This document shows positions 8,686-18,455 of a DNA stretch of 64,000 nucleotides, in pieces; within the stretch, counting starts at the first letter, position 1, and every line of letters starts with the position of its first letter. Both the position numbers and the translations under genes were made by a program. Location: NCBI GenBank assembly GCA_003552585.1, contig PUNK01000013.1, positions 62,001 through 126,000 of the forward strand, in the 5' to 3' direction. The DNA comes from Thermoplasmata archaeon. Lineage in GTDB: Archaea > Thermoplasmatota > Thermoplasmata > Halarchaeoplasmatales > Halarchaeoplasmataceae. Under the pieces are notes generated by a model. It ran no database searches and had not been told where the DNA came from. It saw only the letters and a program-made list of their open reading frames with translations.

Positions 8686-10530
8686 ATGAGGCAATTATTA
8701 GAAGATGAACCAGGGAAGAAAACCCTTCTCTTGGGAAACGAAGCGATAGTAAGAGGAGCTTTAGAGGGTGGTGTCGGTCATGGTGCAACCTATCCTGGCA
8801 CTCCGTCCTCCGAGATAGGTAACACTTTTGAAAAGATAGCAAAAGAATACGGCATGTATTTTGAATACTCAGCGAACGAAAAAGTGGCTTTGGAGACCAC
8901 AGCTGCTGCAGCAGTGTCTGGAGTCCGTGCTATGGCATGGATGAAACATGTTGGAGTTAACGTAGCAGCAGATGCTTTGATGACGCTGATGTACAGTGGA
9001 GTCAGAGCAGGGATGGTTCTGGTGGCTGCCGGCGATCCTTCTTTACACTCAAGTCAGAACGAACAGGACAATAGGTATTACTCAAAGCTAGGTAATATAC
9101 CGATGTTAGAACCTTCAACACCTCAAGAAGCGAAGGAGATGGTTAGACAGGGATTCGACATTTCAGAAGAGATCGAGCTGCCCGTGCTTGTTAGAACGAC
9201 GACTAGAGTGAATCATGCGAGAGGTGCGGTTACCTTCGGTAATATACAAGAACCTGCAGAGAAGGGTCATTTTGAAAAGGATCCTGCTCGTTTTGTGGCA
9301 GTACCTCAGAATTCAATAAAGAATCATCCTAAGCTGCTTGAACGGATGCAGATCGCAGAAGATATCTCTGAGCGTTCAAAATACAACAAGATGATAAGTT
9401 GCAACGATGAACCTGAACTGCATGTTATCTCATCCGGAGCGGGTTTTAATTACATAAACGAATTGAAAGAGCGATACGATCTGCCGATCACTATACTGAA
9501 ACTCGGTATGACTAATCCATTCCCCTCACAGAAAGTATCAGGTTTCCTAGAACATGCAGAAAGAATATTGGTGGTAGAGGAACTTGAACCCTTCCTTGAG
9601 GATAAGATCATAGAACTTGCTAAAGATGTAAATCCTAGCGTTGAAATCTACGGAAAACACACCGACCATTTCTCAAGATTATACGAATACAATCCAGATG
9701 TTGTAAAAGACGCTCTATCTAAACTGATAGATATTCCAGAGGGAAAAGAGGCTTTTTATCTTCCAGAAATAGAGCTTCCTTCTAGACCACCATCTCTCTG
9801 TCCTGGGTGTCCCCATCGTGCTACATTCTATGCAATGAAAAAGGCCCTGGGCAAGAAAGAAGCTGTTTATTCCACAGATATAGGTTGCTACACCTTAGGA
9901 GTTCAGGATCCGTTGAACACTGCTGACTATCTACTCTGCATGGGCTCAAGTGTGGGAGCCGCTGGCGGTTTCTCAAAAAATACTGATCAACAGGTTTTTG
10001 CACTGCTTGGTGACTCAACATTTTTCCATTCAGGGATCCCAGCATTAGTGAGCGGGGTATATAACAAGCACGATTTCGTTTATGTTATAATGGATAACAG
10101 AACTACTGCGATGACTGGACATCAGCCACATCCCGGCACAGGATTTACCGGTATGGGGGAACCGACCGAGATGCTGTCTGTCGAATCAATAGCAAAAGGA
10201 GCAGGTGTGAAATTTGTCGAAACCGTCGACCCTTACGATATCGAGAGGACGATCGAGGTATTCAAAAAAGCGATCGAGCACGAAGGTATTTCCGTTGTTG
10301 TTCCAAAACATCCCTGTGTATTGATCGAGGAAGGAAAGATCAAGGGAGGAAAATTCCAAGTGGATCAGGAGAAATGTAAGCAATGCCATATATGTACGAA
10401 TCAACTCGGGTGCATAGCCCTAGTACGTGACGGAGATAAAGTCTCTATAAATCCAACGCTATGCATAGGTTGTACCCAATGTGTACAGGTCTGTCCATTT
10501 GATGCCATCGTGCCGGAGGTGAAAGCATGA
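8686..10530 (+). CDS. iorA: Indolepyruvate ferredoxin oxidoreductase alpha subunit
   Basis: GNEAIVRGALEGGVGHGATYPGTPSSEI...LCPGCPHRATFYAMKKALGKKEAVYSTDIGCYTLG; two C-terminal 4Fe-4S motifs. Confidence 0.95.
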   Translation: MRQLLEDEPGKKTLLLGNEAIVRGALEGGVGHGATYPGTPSSEIGNTFEKIAKEYGMYFEYSANEKVALETTAAAAVSGVRAMAWMKHVGVNVAADALMTLMYSGVRAGMVLVAAGDPSLHSSQNEQDNRYYSKLGNIPMLEPSTPQEAKEMVRQGFDISEEIELPVLVRTTTRVNHARGAVTFGNIQEPAEKGHFEKDPARFVAVPQNSIKNHPKLLERMQIAEDISERSKYNKMISCNDEPELHVISSGAGFNYINELKERYDLPITILKLGMTNPFPSQKVSGFLEHAERILVVEELEPFLEDKIIELAKDVNPSVEIYGKHTDHFSRLYEYNPDVVKDALSKLIDIPEGKEAFYLPEIELPSRPPSLCPGCPHRATFYAMKKALGKKEAVYSTDIGCYTLGVQDPLNTADYLLCMGSSVGAAGGFSKNTDQQVFALLGDSTFFHSGIPALVSGVYNKHDFVYVIMDNRTTAMTGHQPHPGTGFTGMGEPTEMLSVESIAKGAGVKFVETVDPYDIERTIEVFKKAIEHEGISVVVPKHPCVLIEEGKIKGGKFQVDQEKCKQCHICTNQLGCIALVRDGDKVSINPTLCIGCTQCVQVCPFDAIVPEVKA

Positions 10531-11123
10531 AGTGCGATCTTGAAATCGTCGGTGTCGGTGGTCAGGGTATACTTTTGGCGTCGACAGTCATAGGTAAAGC
10601 TGCTCTTAAAAAAGGACTCGATGTTTATATGAGCGAAGTTCATGGTATGGCCCAGAGAGGTGGCGTTGTGGTGACCACAGTCAAGATGGGAGATAAAGTT
10701 TTCAGTCCTCTTATAGGAGATGGGGGGGCCGATGCTATACTCGGATTCGAACCGATAGAAACATACAGAGCGATCAACAAAGCTTCTAAAGATACCTGGA
10801 TAGTCACAAATACAGCCCCCATAGTTCCCTTTACCGTAAATGTCGGAAAGCAATCTTATCCTGACTTGGAAGAGGTTATGGAAAATATCGAAGAACTCAG
10901 CAACAAGTTTATTAGAATAGATGCTGAAGAGCTTGCAACAAAGGCAGGGGCTGCGATCGCACAAAACATCGTGATGTGCGGGGCTCTCACAGCAACAGGT
11001 GCTTTACCTCTCACCCGAGAGGAGATGGAAGGATCTATAAGAGAAAATGTGCCAGAGAGGTTTATCGATGTGAACCTCGAAGCCTTTAAACTTGGTTTTG
11101 AATCTGCCAAAGAACAGATGTAG
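10527..11123 (+). CDS. iorB: Indolepyruvate ferredoxin oxidoreductase beta subunit
   Basis: LEIVGVGGQGILLASTVIGKAALKKGLDVYMSEVHGMAQRGGVVVTTVKMG; overlaps iorA stop by 4 nt. Confidence 0.94.
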   Translation: MKCDLEIVGVGGQGILLASTVIGKAALKKGLDVYMSEVHGMAQRGGVVVTTVKMGDKVFSPLIGDGGADAILGFEPIETYRAINKASKDTWIVTNTAPIVPFTVNVGKQSYPDLEEVMENIEELSNKFIRIDAEELATKAGAAIAQNIVMCGALTATGALPLTREEMEGSIRENVPERFIDVNLEAFKLGFESAKEQM

Positions 11124-11124
11124 G

Positions 11125-11454
11125 TTATCCCTGTATCATTATTAAAAGCATCTTCGAAGGTTTCATAGCTCTAAGAGCGTGTGGTTTATCCGCAGGCATT
11201 ATTATGCTTTCGCCTTGTTCGATTTGAAAATGTTCACCAGAGATACTTATATCCATTTCTCCATCTAAAAGGTGTACCATCGCATCGTAGGGTGCGGTAT
11301 GTTCACTAAGAGCTTGATCAACGTCAAAGGCGAACAAGGTGATAGTACCTGCATCCTTATCTACTAATGTACGGCTTACTACAGCCCCTTCCTGATACTC
11401 GACCATATCTTGAAGTTGGAGTATTTTTGAGGTCAGTTTGATGTTATCCACCAT
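11125..11454 (-). CDS. Cupin-domain protein
   Basis: HLLDGEMDISISGEHFQIEQGESIIMPADKPHALRAMKPSKMLLIMI cupin barrel. Confidence 0.88.
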   Translation of the reverse strand: MVDNIKLTSKILQLQDMVEYQEGAVVSRTLVDKDAGTITLFAFDVDQALSEHTAPYDAMVHLLDGEMDISISGEHFQIEQGESIIMPADKPHALRAMKPSKMLLIMIQG

Positions 11455-11529
11455 GATCTAAGGGATTGAAGAGGATATAATTAAGGCTGATGGAAAATGA
11501 TTTTAAACTTTGAATTAGGTATATCATCC

Positions 11530-11979
11530 ATGTACGTTAGCGTCATAGGCGGAGATACAGGGCACTGTTCGGAGGCAGATCTTGAGAGAGCTAAAAGATT
11601 AGGTAAAGGTATAGCCGAGATGGGAGCGGTACTCATATGCGGTGGGCGTGGGGGGATCATGGAAGCTGCTTGTGAAGGTGTTAAAGAAAAAGGAGGAAAA
11701 ACCATCGGTATTTTACCAGGAAAAAGCAGGGGCGAGGGAAACGAATATCTAGATCACTCTATAGTAACAGGATTAGGTATGCTCAGAAACAGCCTTGTTG
11801 TCCTTAACGGTGACATAGTGGTTGCCTTTCCCGGCAGATACGGCACTCTTTCGGAGATATCGATGGCGCTAGAATACGGTAAACGGGTCTTAGGATTGAG
11901 AACATGGGACATTCAAGGTGTTGAGGATTTTACCGACGTCTGTGAGGTCCTCGATGTGATAAAGGAGCATTTCAAGTGA
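11530..11979 (+). CDS. TIGR00725/LOG-like nucleotide-binding protein; ORF track start 11497, ATG11530 more likely
   Basis: VSVIGGDTGHCSEADLERAKRLGKGIAEMGAVLICGGRGGIMEAACEGVKEKGGKTIGILPG. Confidence 0.85.
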   Translation: MYVSVIGGDTGHCSEADLERAKRLGKGIAEMGAVLICGGRGGIMEAACEGVKEKGGKTIGILPGKSRGEGNEYLDHSIVTGLGMLRNSLVVLNGDIVVAFPGRYGTLSEISMALEYGKRVLGLRTWDIQGVEDFTDVCEVLDVIKEHFK

Positions 11980-12071
11980 AGTTTAAACAAAAAGGGTTAA
12001 AGTTCCACTTGATTATTCATTATAATTTCATTTTAAAAATAACTGAACAACTGTTAAAAGTAATAATCTAA

Positions 12072-12088
12072 ACGAAAAGCTTTAAAAG
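12072..12088 (+). promoter_or_regulatory. Putative BRE/TATA promoter of the hydrogenase operon
   Basis: acgaaaagctttaaaag: purine-rich BRE-like element followed by TATA-like ctttaaaag, about 45-60 nt upstream of the likely start. Confidence 0.5.
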
Positions 12089-12130
12089 GTGGTGATTCTC
12101 CCGTCAATCATAGCACATAAGAGTGAGACC

Positions 12131-13156
12131 ATGAAGATGATCAGCAAAGAGGATTTTGAGGCTTTTGTGGAGCGACTGGTTAAGGAAGATCATAGAGAGG
12201 TAGTTGGCGTTCAAGAAAAAGGAGACAAATTCGTCTTCGACGAACTGAAAGCGGCTAAAGATCTACGACTGGACTACGATGTTACGATCTTACCACCCAA
12301 GAAGTACTTCATGCCCCAAAGAGAAACCCTTGTCAAGTACAAGGTTAAAGACGGACATAAAGCGGTTAATGAGATTACTCCTCGGATAATCCTAGGAATA
12401 CATCCATACGACCTTGAGGCTATACGCCAAATGGACAAGGTTTTTTCCGACACATATGAGGATAAAAATTATCTAAAGAAAAGAGAAGCATCAGTTTTGG
12501 TCGGTGTCAACATTGAGAACGTTTCGGAGTGGTGTTTTGCAGGGAGTATGGGAACCTCAACCATAGAAGAGCATTATGATTTAATGCTTACCGATATCGG
12601 GGACAAATATGCAATCGAAATCGGTTCAGAGAAAGGTTTTGAGCTATTAGACGAAGCAGATGTCATGGAGGCAAGTGAAGATGATATCTCAGCGGTCAAA
12701 AAGAAAAAGGAAGGTGTAAAGGAAAAATTTGAGAAAAAACTAGATCTCCCTCCTGAAGAACTTCCAATACTACTGGAGAGGTCTTATGGGAATACCGATT
12801 TCTGGAAAGAACACTCCGAGAAATGTTACAGCTGTGGTTCCTGTAACCTGGTATGTCCAACTTGTTACTGCTTTGACGTTAAAGATTTCAATGAGTTAAC
12901 TCTAGATGAAGGTGAAAGAATAAGGCAGTGGGACGGTTGCCTCCTGGAGGAATTTGCCATAGTTGCTGGTGATGAGAACTTTAGGGAAAATAGATACCAG
13001 AGATATCGCCATAGGTTTATGAGAAAGGGGCGGTACATCCACGATAGATTTGGTGACATAGCATGTGTAGGATGCGGTCGTTGTGGCTCGCATTGTGTAC
13101 CGGATATAGCGGATCCAACTGAAATTTATAATGATCTAAAGGAGGTCACAAAATGA
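12131..13156 (+). CDS. hydB: NiFe hydrogenase / sulfhydrogenase beta subunit (4Fe-4S); ORF track start 12089, ATG12131 more likely
   Basis: CYSCGSCNLVCPTCYCFDV and CVGCGRCGSHCVPDIADP; first gene of hydBGDA arrangement. Confidence 0.9.
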   Translation: MKMISKEDFEAFVERLVKEDHREVVGVQEKGDKFVFDELKAAKDLRLDYDVTILPPKKYFMPQRETLVKYKVKDGHKAVNEITPRIILGIHPYDLEAIRQMDKVFSDTYEDKNYLKKREASVLVGVNIENVSEWCFAGSMGTSTIEEHYDLMLTDIGDKYAIEIGSEKGFELLDEADVMEASEDDISAVKKKKEGVKEKFEKKLDLPPEELPILLERSYGNTDFWKEHSEKCYSCGSCNLVCPTCYCFDVKDFNELTLDEGERIRQWDGCLLEEFAIVAGDENFRENRYQRYRHRFMRKGRYIHDRFGDIACVGCGRCGSHCVPDIADPTEIYNDLKEVTK

Positions 13157-13986
13157 ATAGACATTCCATCTACGAACCTGAAAATGCTAAGATACTAAAC
13201 ATCCGGGAGCAGACAGAAAAAGAGAAGCTCTTTGAAATAGAACTAGAAAGTGGAGAGCCCTTGGATCATGATCCAGGACAGTTCGTAGAATTGTCCATAG
13301 CAGGAGTTGGTGAAGCACCTATCTCGATCACCTCTTCACCTACGAAGGAAGGAGCTTCTTTCGAACTTTGTGTCAGGGCAGTAGGTAATGTTACCAATGC
13401 GCTACACAATCTAAAAATAAATGATGAAGTAGGCATTCGAGGGCCTTTCGGTACCGGTTTTGATGTGGAGGAATTCAAAGGACGAGATGTCTTATTTATC
13501 GGCGGTGGTCTTGGTCTTGCTCCTCTACGCTCGCTGATAAACTATGTTATCGATAGGAGAGATGAGTTTGGGAAAACCGCCATTCTATATGGATGCAGAG
13601 AACCATGCGAGATACTCTACGAAGATGAATTAGATCAATGGGACGAGATGACCAATATGGATCTTCATCAAACTGTTGACAGGTGTCCTGAAGGTGTCTG
13701 TTGGGAGGGAAATATAGGTGTGATAACGACCTTGATACCTCATGTAGATTTTGACCCTGACACCACGATCGCTGCAGTCTGCGGTCCACCTATCATGTAC
13801 AGGTTCGTTATGGAAGAACTTAAGAATAGGAATCTTCCTGACGAGCAGGTATTTTTATCACTAGAAAGACGCATGAAATGTGGAGTAGGTAAATGTGGGC
13901 ACTGCCAGATAGATGGATTATATACTTGTCAGGAGGGGCCTGTGTTCAACTATGCAGATGTCAAAGATGTAGAGGAGGCGTTATAG
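13153..13986 (+). CDS. hydG: NiFe hydrogenase gamma subunit (FAD/NAD(P)-binding)
   Basis: DPGQFVELSIAGVGEAPISITSSPT...GLGLAPLRSLINYV...ERRMKCGVGKCGHCQIDGLYTCQEGPVF. Confidence 0.92.
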   Translation: MNRHSIYEPENAKILNIREQTEKEKLFEIELESGEPLDHDPGQFVELSIAGVGEAPISITSSPTKEGASFELCVRAVGNVTNALHNLKINDEVGIRGPFGTGFDVEEFKGRDVLFIGGGLGLAPLRSLINYVIDRRDEFGKTAILYGCREPCEILYEDELDQWDEMTNMDLHQTVDRCPEGVCWEGNIGVITTLIPHVDFDPDTTIAAVCGPPIMYRFVMEELKNRNLPDEQVFLSLERRMKCGVGKCGHCQIDGLYTCQEGPVFNYADVKDVEEAL

Positions 13987-14742
13987 ATGTCAGGAAAACC
14001 AAAGGCTGCCTTCTTCGACCTCGCTGGATGTGAAGGAGACCAATTGCAAATAGCTAATCTGGAAGAGAAGGTCCTCGACTTGATAAATATAGTCGAGGTC
14101 GTGAGTTTCAGGGAGATCATGAAGGAGCATTCCGACGATTACGACATCGCATTTATCGAAGGATCCGTTACCAACGACCATCTTGCAGAGCGGCTTGAAG
14201 AGATCCGAGAAAATGCAAGCATTGTTGTTGGGCTCGGTTCCTGCGCAACGATAGGTGGAATAAATTCGATCAGGAACTCCCAGGATCACGAAGAAGTTAA
14301 GCATAGAGTATATGGCGACCAGGCTGATCTCTTCCCCTCGTGGGATAAAGCCAAAGCCATCGAAGATGTTATAAAAGTGGATTATCACGTTCACGGCTGT
14401 CCCATAGACCGAGATGAGTTCATACATGTCGTTGAGTCACTAGTGCTGGGTAAGGATCCTGAGATACCGAACTATCCCGTTTGTGTTGAGTGTAAACTTA
14501 ACGAGAACATATGTGCCTTCGAGAGAGACGAATTCTGTGTTGGTCCAGTTACCCGGGCCGGATGCGATTCCTGTTGTGTAAATGAAGGGACTATATGTTG
14601 GGGTTGCAGAGGACTGATAGACAATCCAAACGACGATGCACATTCAGATGTTTTAGAAGAATATGGTTTGAGCGCAGAAGAAGTGATGAAAAAATTCAAT
14701 CTTTATTTCGGTTGGCAACAGGAGGCGAGAAAAGATGAGTAA
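13987..14742 (+). CDS. hydD: NiFe hydrogenase small (delta) subunit
   Basis: LAGCEGDQLQIANLEEKVLD...VGLGSCATIGGINSIRN...VHGCPIDRDEF...CVECKLNENIC. Confidence 0.92.
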   Translation: MSGKPKAAFFDLAGCEGDQLQIANLEEKVLDLINIVEVVSFREIMKEHSDDYDIAFIEGSVTNDHLAERLEEIRENASIVVGLGSCATIGGINSIRNSQDHEEVKHRVYGDQADLFPSWDKAKAIEDVIKVDYHVHGCPIDRDEFIHVVESLVLGKDPEIPNYPVCVECKLNENICAFERDEFCVGPVTRAGCDSCCVNEGTICWGCRGLIDNPNDDAHSDVLEEYGLSAEEVMKKFNLYFGWQQEARKDE

Positions 14743-16045
14743 AGAAGTAAACGTAGATGTTGAGTATCTTACAAGGGTAGAAGGTCACGGTAATATCGTG
14801 GTCAACGCTAAAGACGGAAAAATAGAAAAGTGCGAATGGCAGGTTGTAGAGGCACCAAGATTTTTTGAGTCCATGGTAGTAGGGCGCTCTTGGAAAGAAT
14901 TACACCATATAACCTCAAGGATATGCGGTATATGCTCCATAGGACACTCCCTGACCTCTCTCAAGGCCACAGAAGAAGCTATGGGTATAGAAATTTCACA
15001 GCAGGATGAGATGTTGAGGAAACTGGCTCTCCACGGTGAGAATATGCAGAGCCACATACTTCACGTTGGATATCTTGCTCTGCCGGACCTAGCAGGCGTT
15101 GGCTCGGTTATACCTCTGGCTTCGTCTCACCCCGACGAGCTTAAAACCGTGATAGGCTTACATAGGCTGGCCAACGATATGTCAAAGCTGTTATGCGGTA
15201 GAACTACCCACCCCCAACGTCTGATACCCGGTGGATTCTCCAAACTTCCAACCATCGAGGAATTAGAGACATTGAAAGGCCGATTAGCAGATAGCGTAGA
15301 AGACCTAAAGGCAGTGGCTTCCTTTGTTAAGGGACTCGCATCTAGATTCCCAGATTTCGAACGTGAGACGGAGTTCTTTTCGTTAGGTCATGATAAGGAG
15401 TACCCCCTATATGACGGCAAACTGAAGTCCTCCGATACGGGCACGGCGCTAGTAGAGGATTACCTGTCCATGACCAACGAGTACATAGTTCCCCAGTCCA
15501 CTGCAAAGTACACGAAAAATAACAGGGAAGCCTACATGGTTGGTGCTTTAGCTAGGCTTAACAATAACTATGATAACCTATCGCCCATGGCAAAAGAGGT
15601 TGCCGAATCGTTCGGCCTTGAACCGGTCTGTCACAACCCCTATATGAACAACGTAGCGCAGATAGTAGAAGTTGTACACAACGTTGAGGACTCCATACGA
15701 CTAATTGATCTGGTTCTTGATATGGGATTGGAAGAACAGTCTCCATACCATCAGCCTGATATAGATGTCCGTGCGGGTAGAGGGATAGGCGCTATCGAAG
15801 TACCTAGAGGAATCCTTTTCCACGATTACACCTACGACGACGATGGTATCTGCACAGAGGCAAATGCGATAATTCCGACCAACCAGAACCACGGTAACAT
15901 ACAGTATGATATGGAATCTTTAGTACCCCAGATGCTTGCAGATAAGACGGAGAAGGAGATAGAACTCGCCCTTGAGATGCTTGTAAGAGCTTACGATCCG
16001 TGTATCTCCTGCTCGACACACTACGTGGACGTAAAGTTCGTGTAG
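14735..16045 (+). CDS. hydA: NiFe hydrogenase large (alpha) subunit
   Basis: RICGICSIGHS N-terminal and DPCISCSTHYVDVKFV C-terminal NiFe ligand motifs; RVEGHGNIVVNAKDG. Confidence 0.95.
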   Translation: MSKEVNVDVEYLTRVEGHGNIVVNAKDGKIEKCEWQVVEAPRFFESMVVGRSWKELHHITSRICGICSIGHSLTSLKATEEAMGIEISQQDEMLRKLALHGENMQSHILHVGYLALPDLAGVGSVIPLASSHPDELKTVIGLHRLANDMSKLLCGRTTHPQRLIPGGFSKLPTIEELETLKGRLADSVEDLKAVASFVKGLASRFPDFERETEFFSLGHDKEYPLYDGKLKSSDTGTALVEDYLSMTNEYIVPQSTAKYTKNNREAYMVGALARLNNNYDNLSPMAKEVAESFGLEPVCHNPYMNNVAQIVEVVHNVEDSIRLIDLVLDMGLEEQSPYHQPDIDVRAGRGIGAIEVPRGILFHDYTYDDDGICTEANAIIPTNQNHGNIQYDMESLVPQMLADKTEKEIELALEMLVRAYDPCISCSTHYVDVKFV

Positions 16046-16078
16046 GCAGTCGGGAAGTCATGGGAAACTGAAGAAACA

Positions 16079-16096
16079 AAGGCCCCACCGGGCCTT
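16079..16096 (+). terminator. Hairpin at the end of the hydrogenase operon
   Basis: AAGGCCC-CACC-GGGCCTT, 7-bp GC-rich stem 34 nt after the hydA stop. Confidence 0.5.
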
Positions 16097-16191
16097 CTAA
16101 ATTTATTTTAGAAGTTAATCACCATCTGTAGTTTCGATAAAAACCATCATGAAATAGATAAAAATTAAATTGGAGAGGTGTCCTAATAACT

Positions 16192-16902
16192 GTGAGAATG
16201 AAAATTAGAAAGATTCTACTATTAAGTATCTTGATCTTGGTGGTGATATCTCTACCATCGTTTTTAGAGCACGTGTACTGGTTCGCCTCTGGGCAAGTGA
16301 GATCGATGGTCATACAGAACAGATGGGATCTAGTAGCCATCAACATCGCCATATTTTTGGCATTCCTCATCCCTCTGAACTTCAGAAAAAGAGTTGATTG
16401 GAAATCCATGGGGATCTACACTTCCTTTATCGTTTCCCTTTTCGCCCAGATGTATGGATTCCCCTTTGCTATTTATCTCATCTCCTCCCCCTTTATTTCT
16501 TCTCCTGAACCGGGGAGCAGCCAAACGATCTTACTCAGCTTTTCTATACTAGGGGCACAACTCAATATGACTTTTTGGAAAATAGTAGGTGCAGCGATAT
16601 CTATAATCGGAGCTGTTTTTATTATCATCGGGTGGTATGATCTCTATCAAAACTTGAAAAAAAATGAATTGGTTACTACAGGAATATATGCCTATTCTCG
16701 TCATCCTCAATATCTCGGTATCATGTTGATCACGATAGGTTGGTTCGTCCATTGGCCTTCTCTGGTAGTTCTTATCATGTTACCCATATTGCTTTATTTC
16801 TACTACAAATTGGCTATTCAGGAGGAAAAAGAGGTCATGGATTCATTAGATGATCCCGATGAATATTTGGAATATAAAAAAGCAGTGCCTCGATTTATTT
16901 AA
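16192..16902 (+). CDS. Isoprenylcysteine methyltransferase/PEMT-like membrane protein
   Basis: [31 protein letters not shown]...[12 protein letters not shown]. Confidence 0.8.
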   Translation: MRMKIRKILLLSILILVVISLPSFLEHVYWFASGQVRSMVIQNRWDLVAINIAIFLAFLIPLNFRKRVDWKSMGIYTSFIVSLFAQMYGFPFAIYLISSPFISSPEPGSSQTILLSFSILGAQLNMTFWKIVGAAISIIGAVFIIIGWYDLYQNLKKNELVTTGIYAYSRHPQYLGIMLITIGWFVHWPSLVVLIMLPILLYFYYKLAIQEEKEVMDSLDDPDEYLEYKKAVPRFI

Positions 16903-16948
16903 CAGCTGATTTTGGGGACCTATTTATAAGGGAATAAACAATGACCAT

Positions 16949-18388
16949 ATGATGAGACATACGAAGATAGTTGCAACCATCGGTCCTTCATCTTCAAAGA
17001 AAGATGTACTATCACAATTGATCTCTTCGGGCATGAACGTGGCGAGGCAGAACTTCTCTCACGGTTCTTATGACGAACATAGATCTGTACTAAATACACT
17101 GCGTGAGCTCTCAGATGACGTTGGAGTTATGATGGATACACAGGGTCCCGAGGTAAGGCTTGGGGAGATAAAAGAAGGCACAACGATAAAGGAAGGCTGT
17201 GAGGTGGAGCTCGTTTATGGAGACTTTTTGGGGGATGAAAAAAAACTCCCAGTGGATCACAGAAATCTGATAAACTATCTCTCACCCGGAGATGTAGTGT
17301 TGATGGATGATGGGGAATTGGAGCTGGAGGTTGAAGTAGTTGGTGATGGTGCCCTCTGCAGAGTGGTTCATGGTGGAAGAGTTCTTTCTAAAAAATCTGT
17401 GAATGTTCCGGGAAAGGATGTGGGTCTGAATACACCCACTGATAAAGATATCGCAGATATAAAATATGGTGCTGAACTCGGCTTCGATTTTGTTTCAGCA
17501 TCTTTTGTGAAATCAGCGAATGATGTTAGGAAAATACGTGATCTGCTCGAAGAGTTGGGTAGCGATATGGATATAATCGCAAAAATTGAACATATGAAAG
17601 GGGTAGAAAATATTGACGAGATACTAGTCGAAGCAGATGGAGTAATGATCGCAAGGGGTGACCTTGGTGTAGAAGTACTTCCTTCAGAAGTCCCAATACT
17701 TCAAAAAGAAATAATTGAAAAATGCAATCATGCTGAGAAACCTGTCATCACAGCTACACAGATGTTGAAATCCATGACAGAAAAGCCGAGAGCAACACGG
17801 GCTGAAGTTTCTGATGTGGCAAACGCAGTAATCGATGGAACGGATGCTGTTATGCTTTCCGAGGAAACTGCGGTGGGTAAGTTTCCAGTGAGGGCGATAA
17901 AATTCATGTCTGAAGTAATTGAGAGAACGGAAAAGCATCTGATGGGAAAAAAACGCAATGTTGTGGATGTTCCCGCTAAAAATGTTTCAGATATAATCGC
18001 TCGAAACGTATGGCAATCGGCTAGAGAGCTAGATGCTACGTACATCGTTGCTCACACCTCATCTGGCTACACCGCTAACAAGATCGCTAGGCTGCGACCA
18101 GATATAGAGATCATCGTGTTCACCAATTCTCCAGAAGTTAAACGCAAACTTAGTTTGGTCTGGGGTATCAAGTCTTTCTGTACGACCTTCAGCGAGCATG
18201 TTGACATGATGGTCTGCAATTCAGCCCTATTTTTATATGACAAAGGATACGTCGATCTGGATGACGTGCTCATACTAACAGCGGGTGTCCCTACACCGGT
18301 TTCAGGAGTGACCAATATGCTCGAGATAAGAACAGTTGAGAGTCTATTGGAGGAGCGAGAACGTATGCTCAGAATAGGTTCTGTTTGA
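16949..18388 (+). CDS. pyk: Pyruvate kinase
   Basis: RHTKIVATIGPSSSKKDVLSQLISSGMNVARQNFSHG...MIARGDLGVEVLPSEVPILQKEII...KPVITATQMLKSM. Confidence 0.96.
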   Translation: MMRHTKIVATIGPSSSKKDVLSQLISSGMNVARQNFSHGSYDEHRSVLNTLRELSDDVGVMMDTQGPEVRLGEIKEGTTIKEGCEVELVYGDFLGDEKKLPVDHRNLINYLSPGDVVLMDDGELELEVEVVGDGALCRVVHGGRVLSKKSVNVPGKDVGLNTPTDKDIADIKYGAELGFDFVSASFVKSANDVRKIRDLLEELGSDMDIIAKIEHMKGVENIDEILVEADGVMIARGDLGVEVLPSEVPILQKEIIEKCNHAEKPVITATQMLKSMTEKPRATRAEVSDVANAVIDGTDAVMLSEETAVGKFPVRAIKFMSEVIERTEKHLMGKKRNVVDVPAKNVSDIIARNVWQSARELDATYIVAHTSSGYTANKIARLRPDIEIIVFTNSPEVKRKLSLVWGIKSFCTTFSEHVDMMVCNSALFLYDKGYVDLDDVLILTAGVPTPVSGVTNMLEIRTVESLLEERERMLRIGSV

Positions 18389-18455
18389 TATATCTGCAAA
18401 ATTCCTCGGAGAATCACTCTAGTAAATCTTATATAAAGAAAACTAGTCTCCCGTA

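Noticed and set aside
10401-10964. 187-aa minus-strand ORF
   Set aside because: Fully antisense to iorA/iorB, whose plus-strand translations match known families; shadow ORF
13990-14427. 145-aa minus-strand ORF
   Set aside because: Antisense to the hydrogenase small subunit
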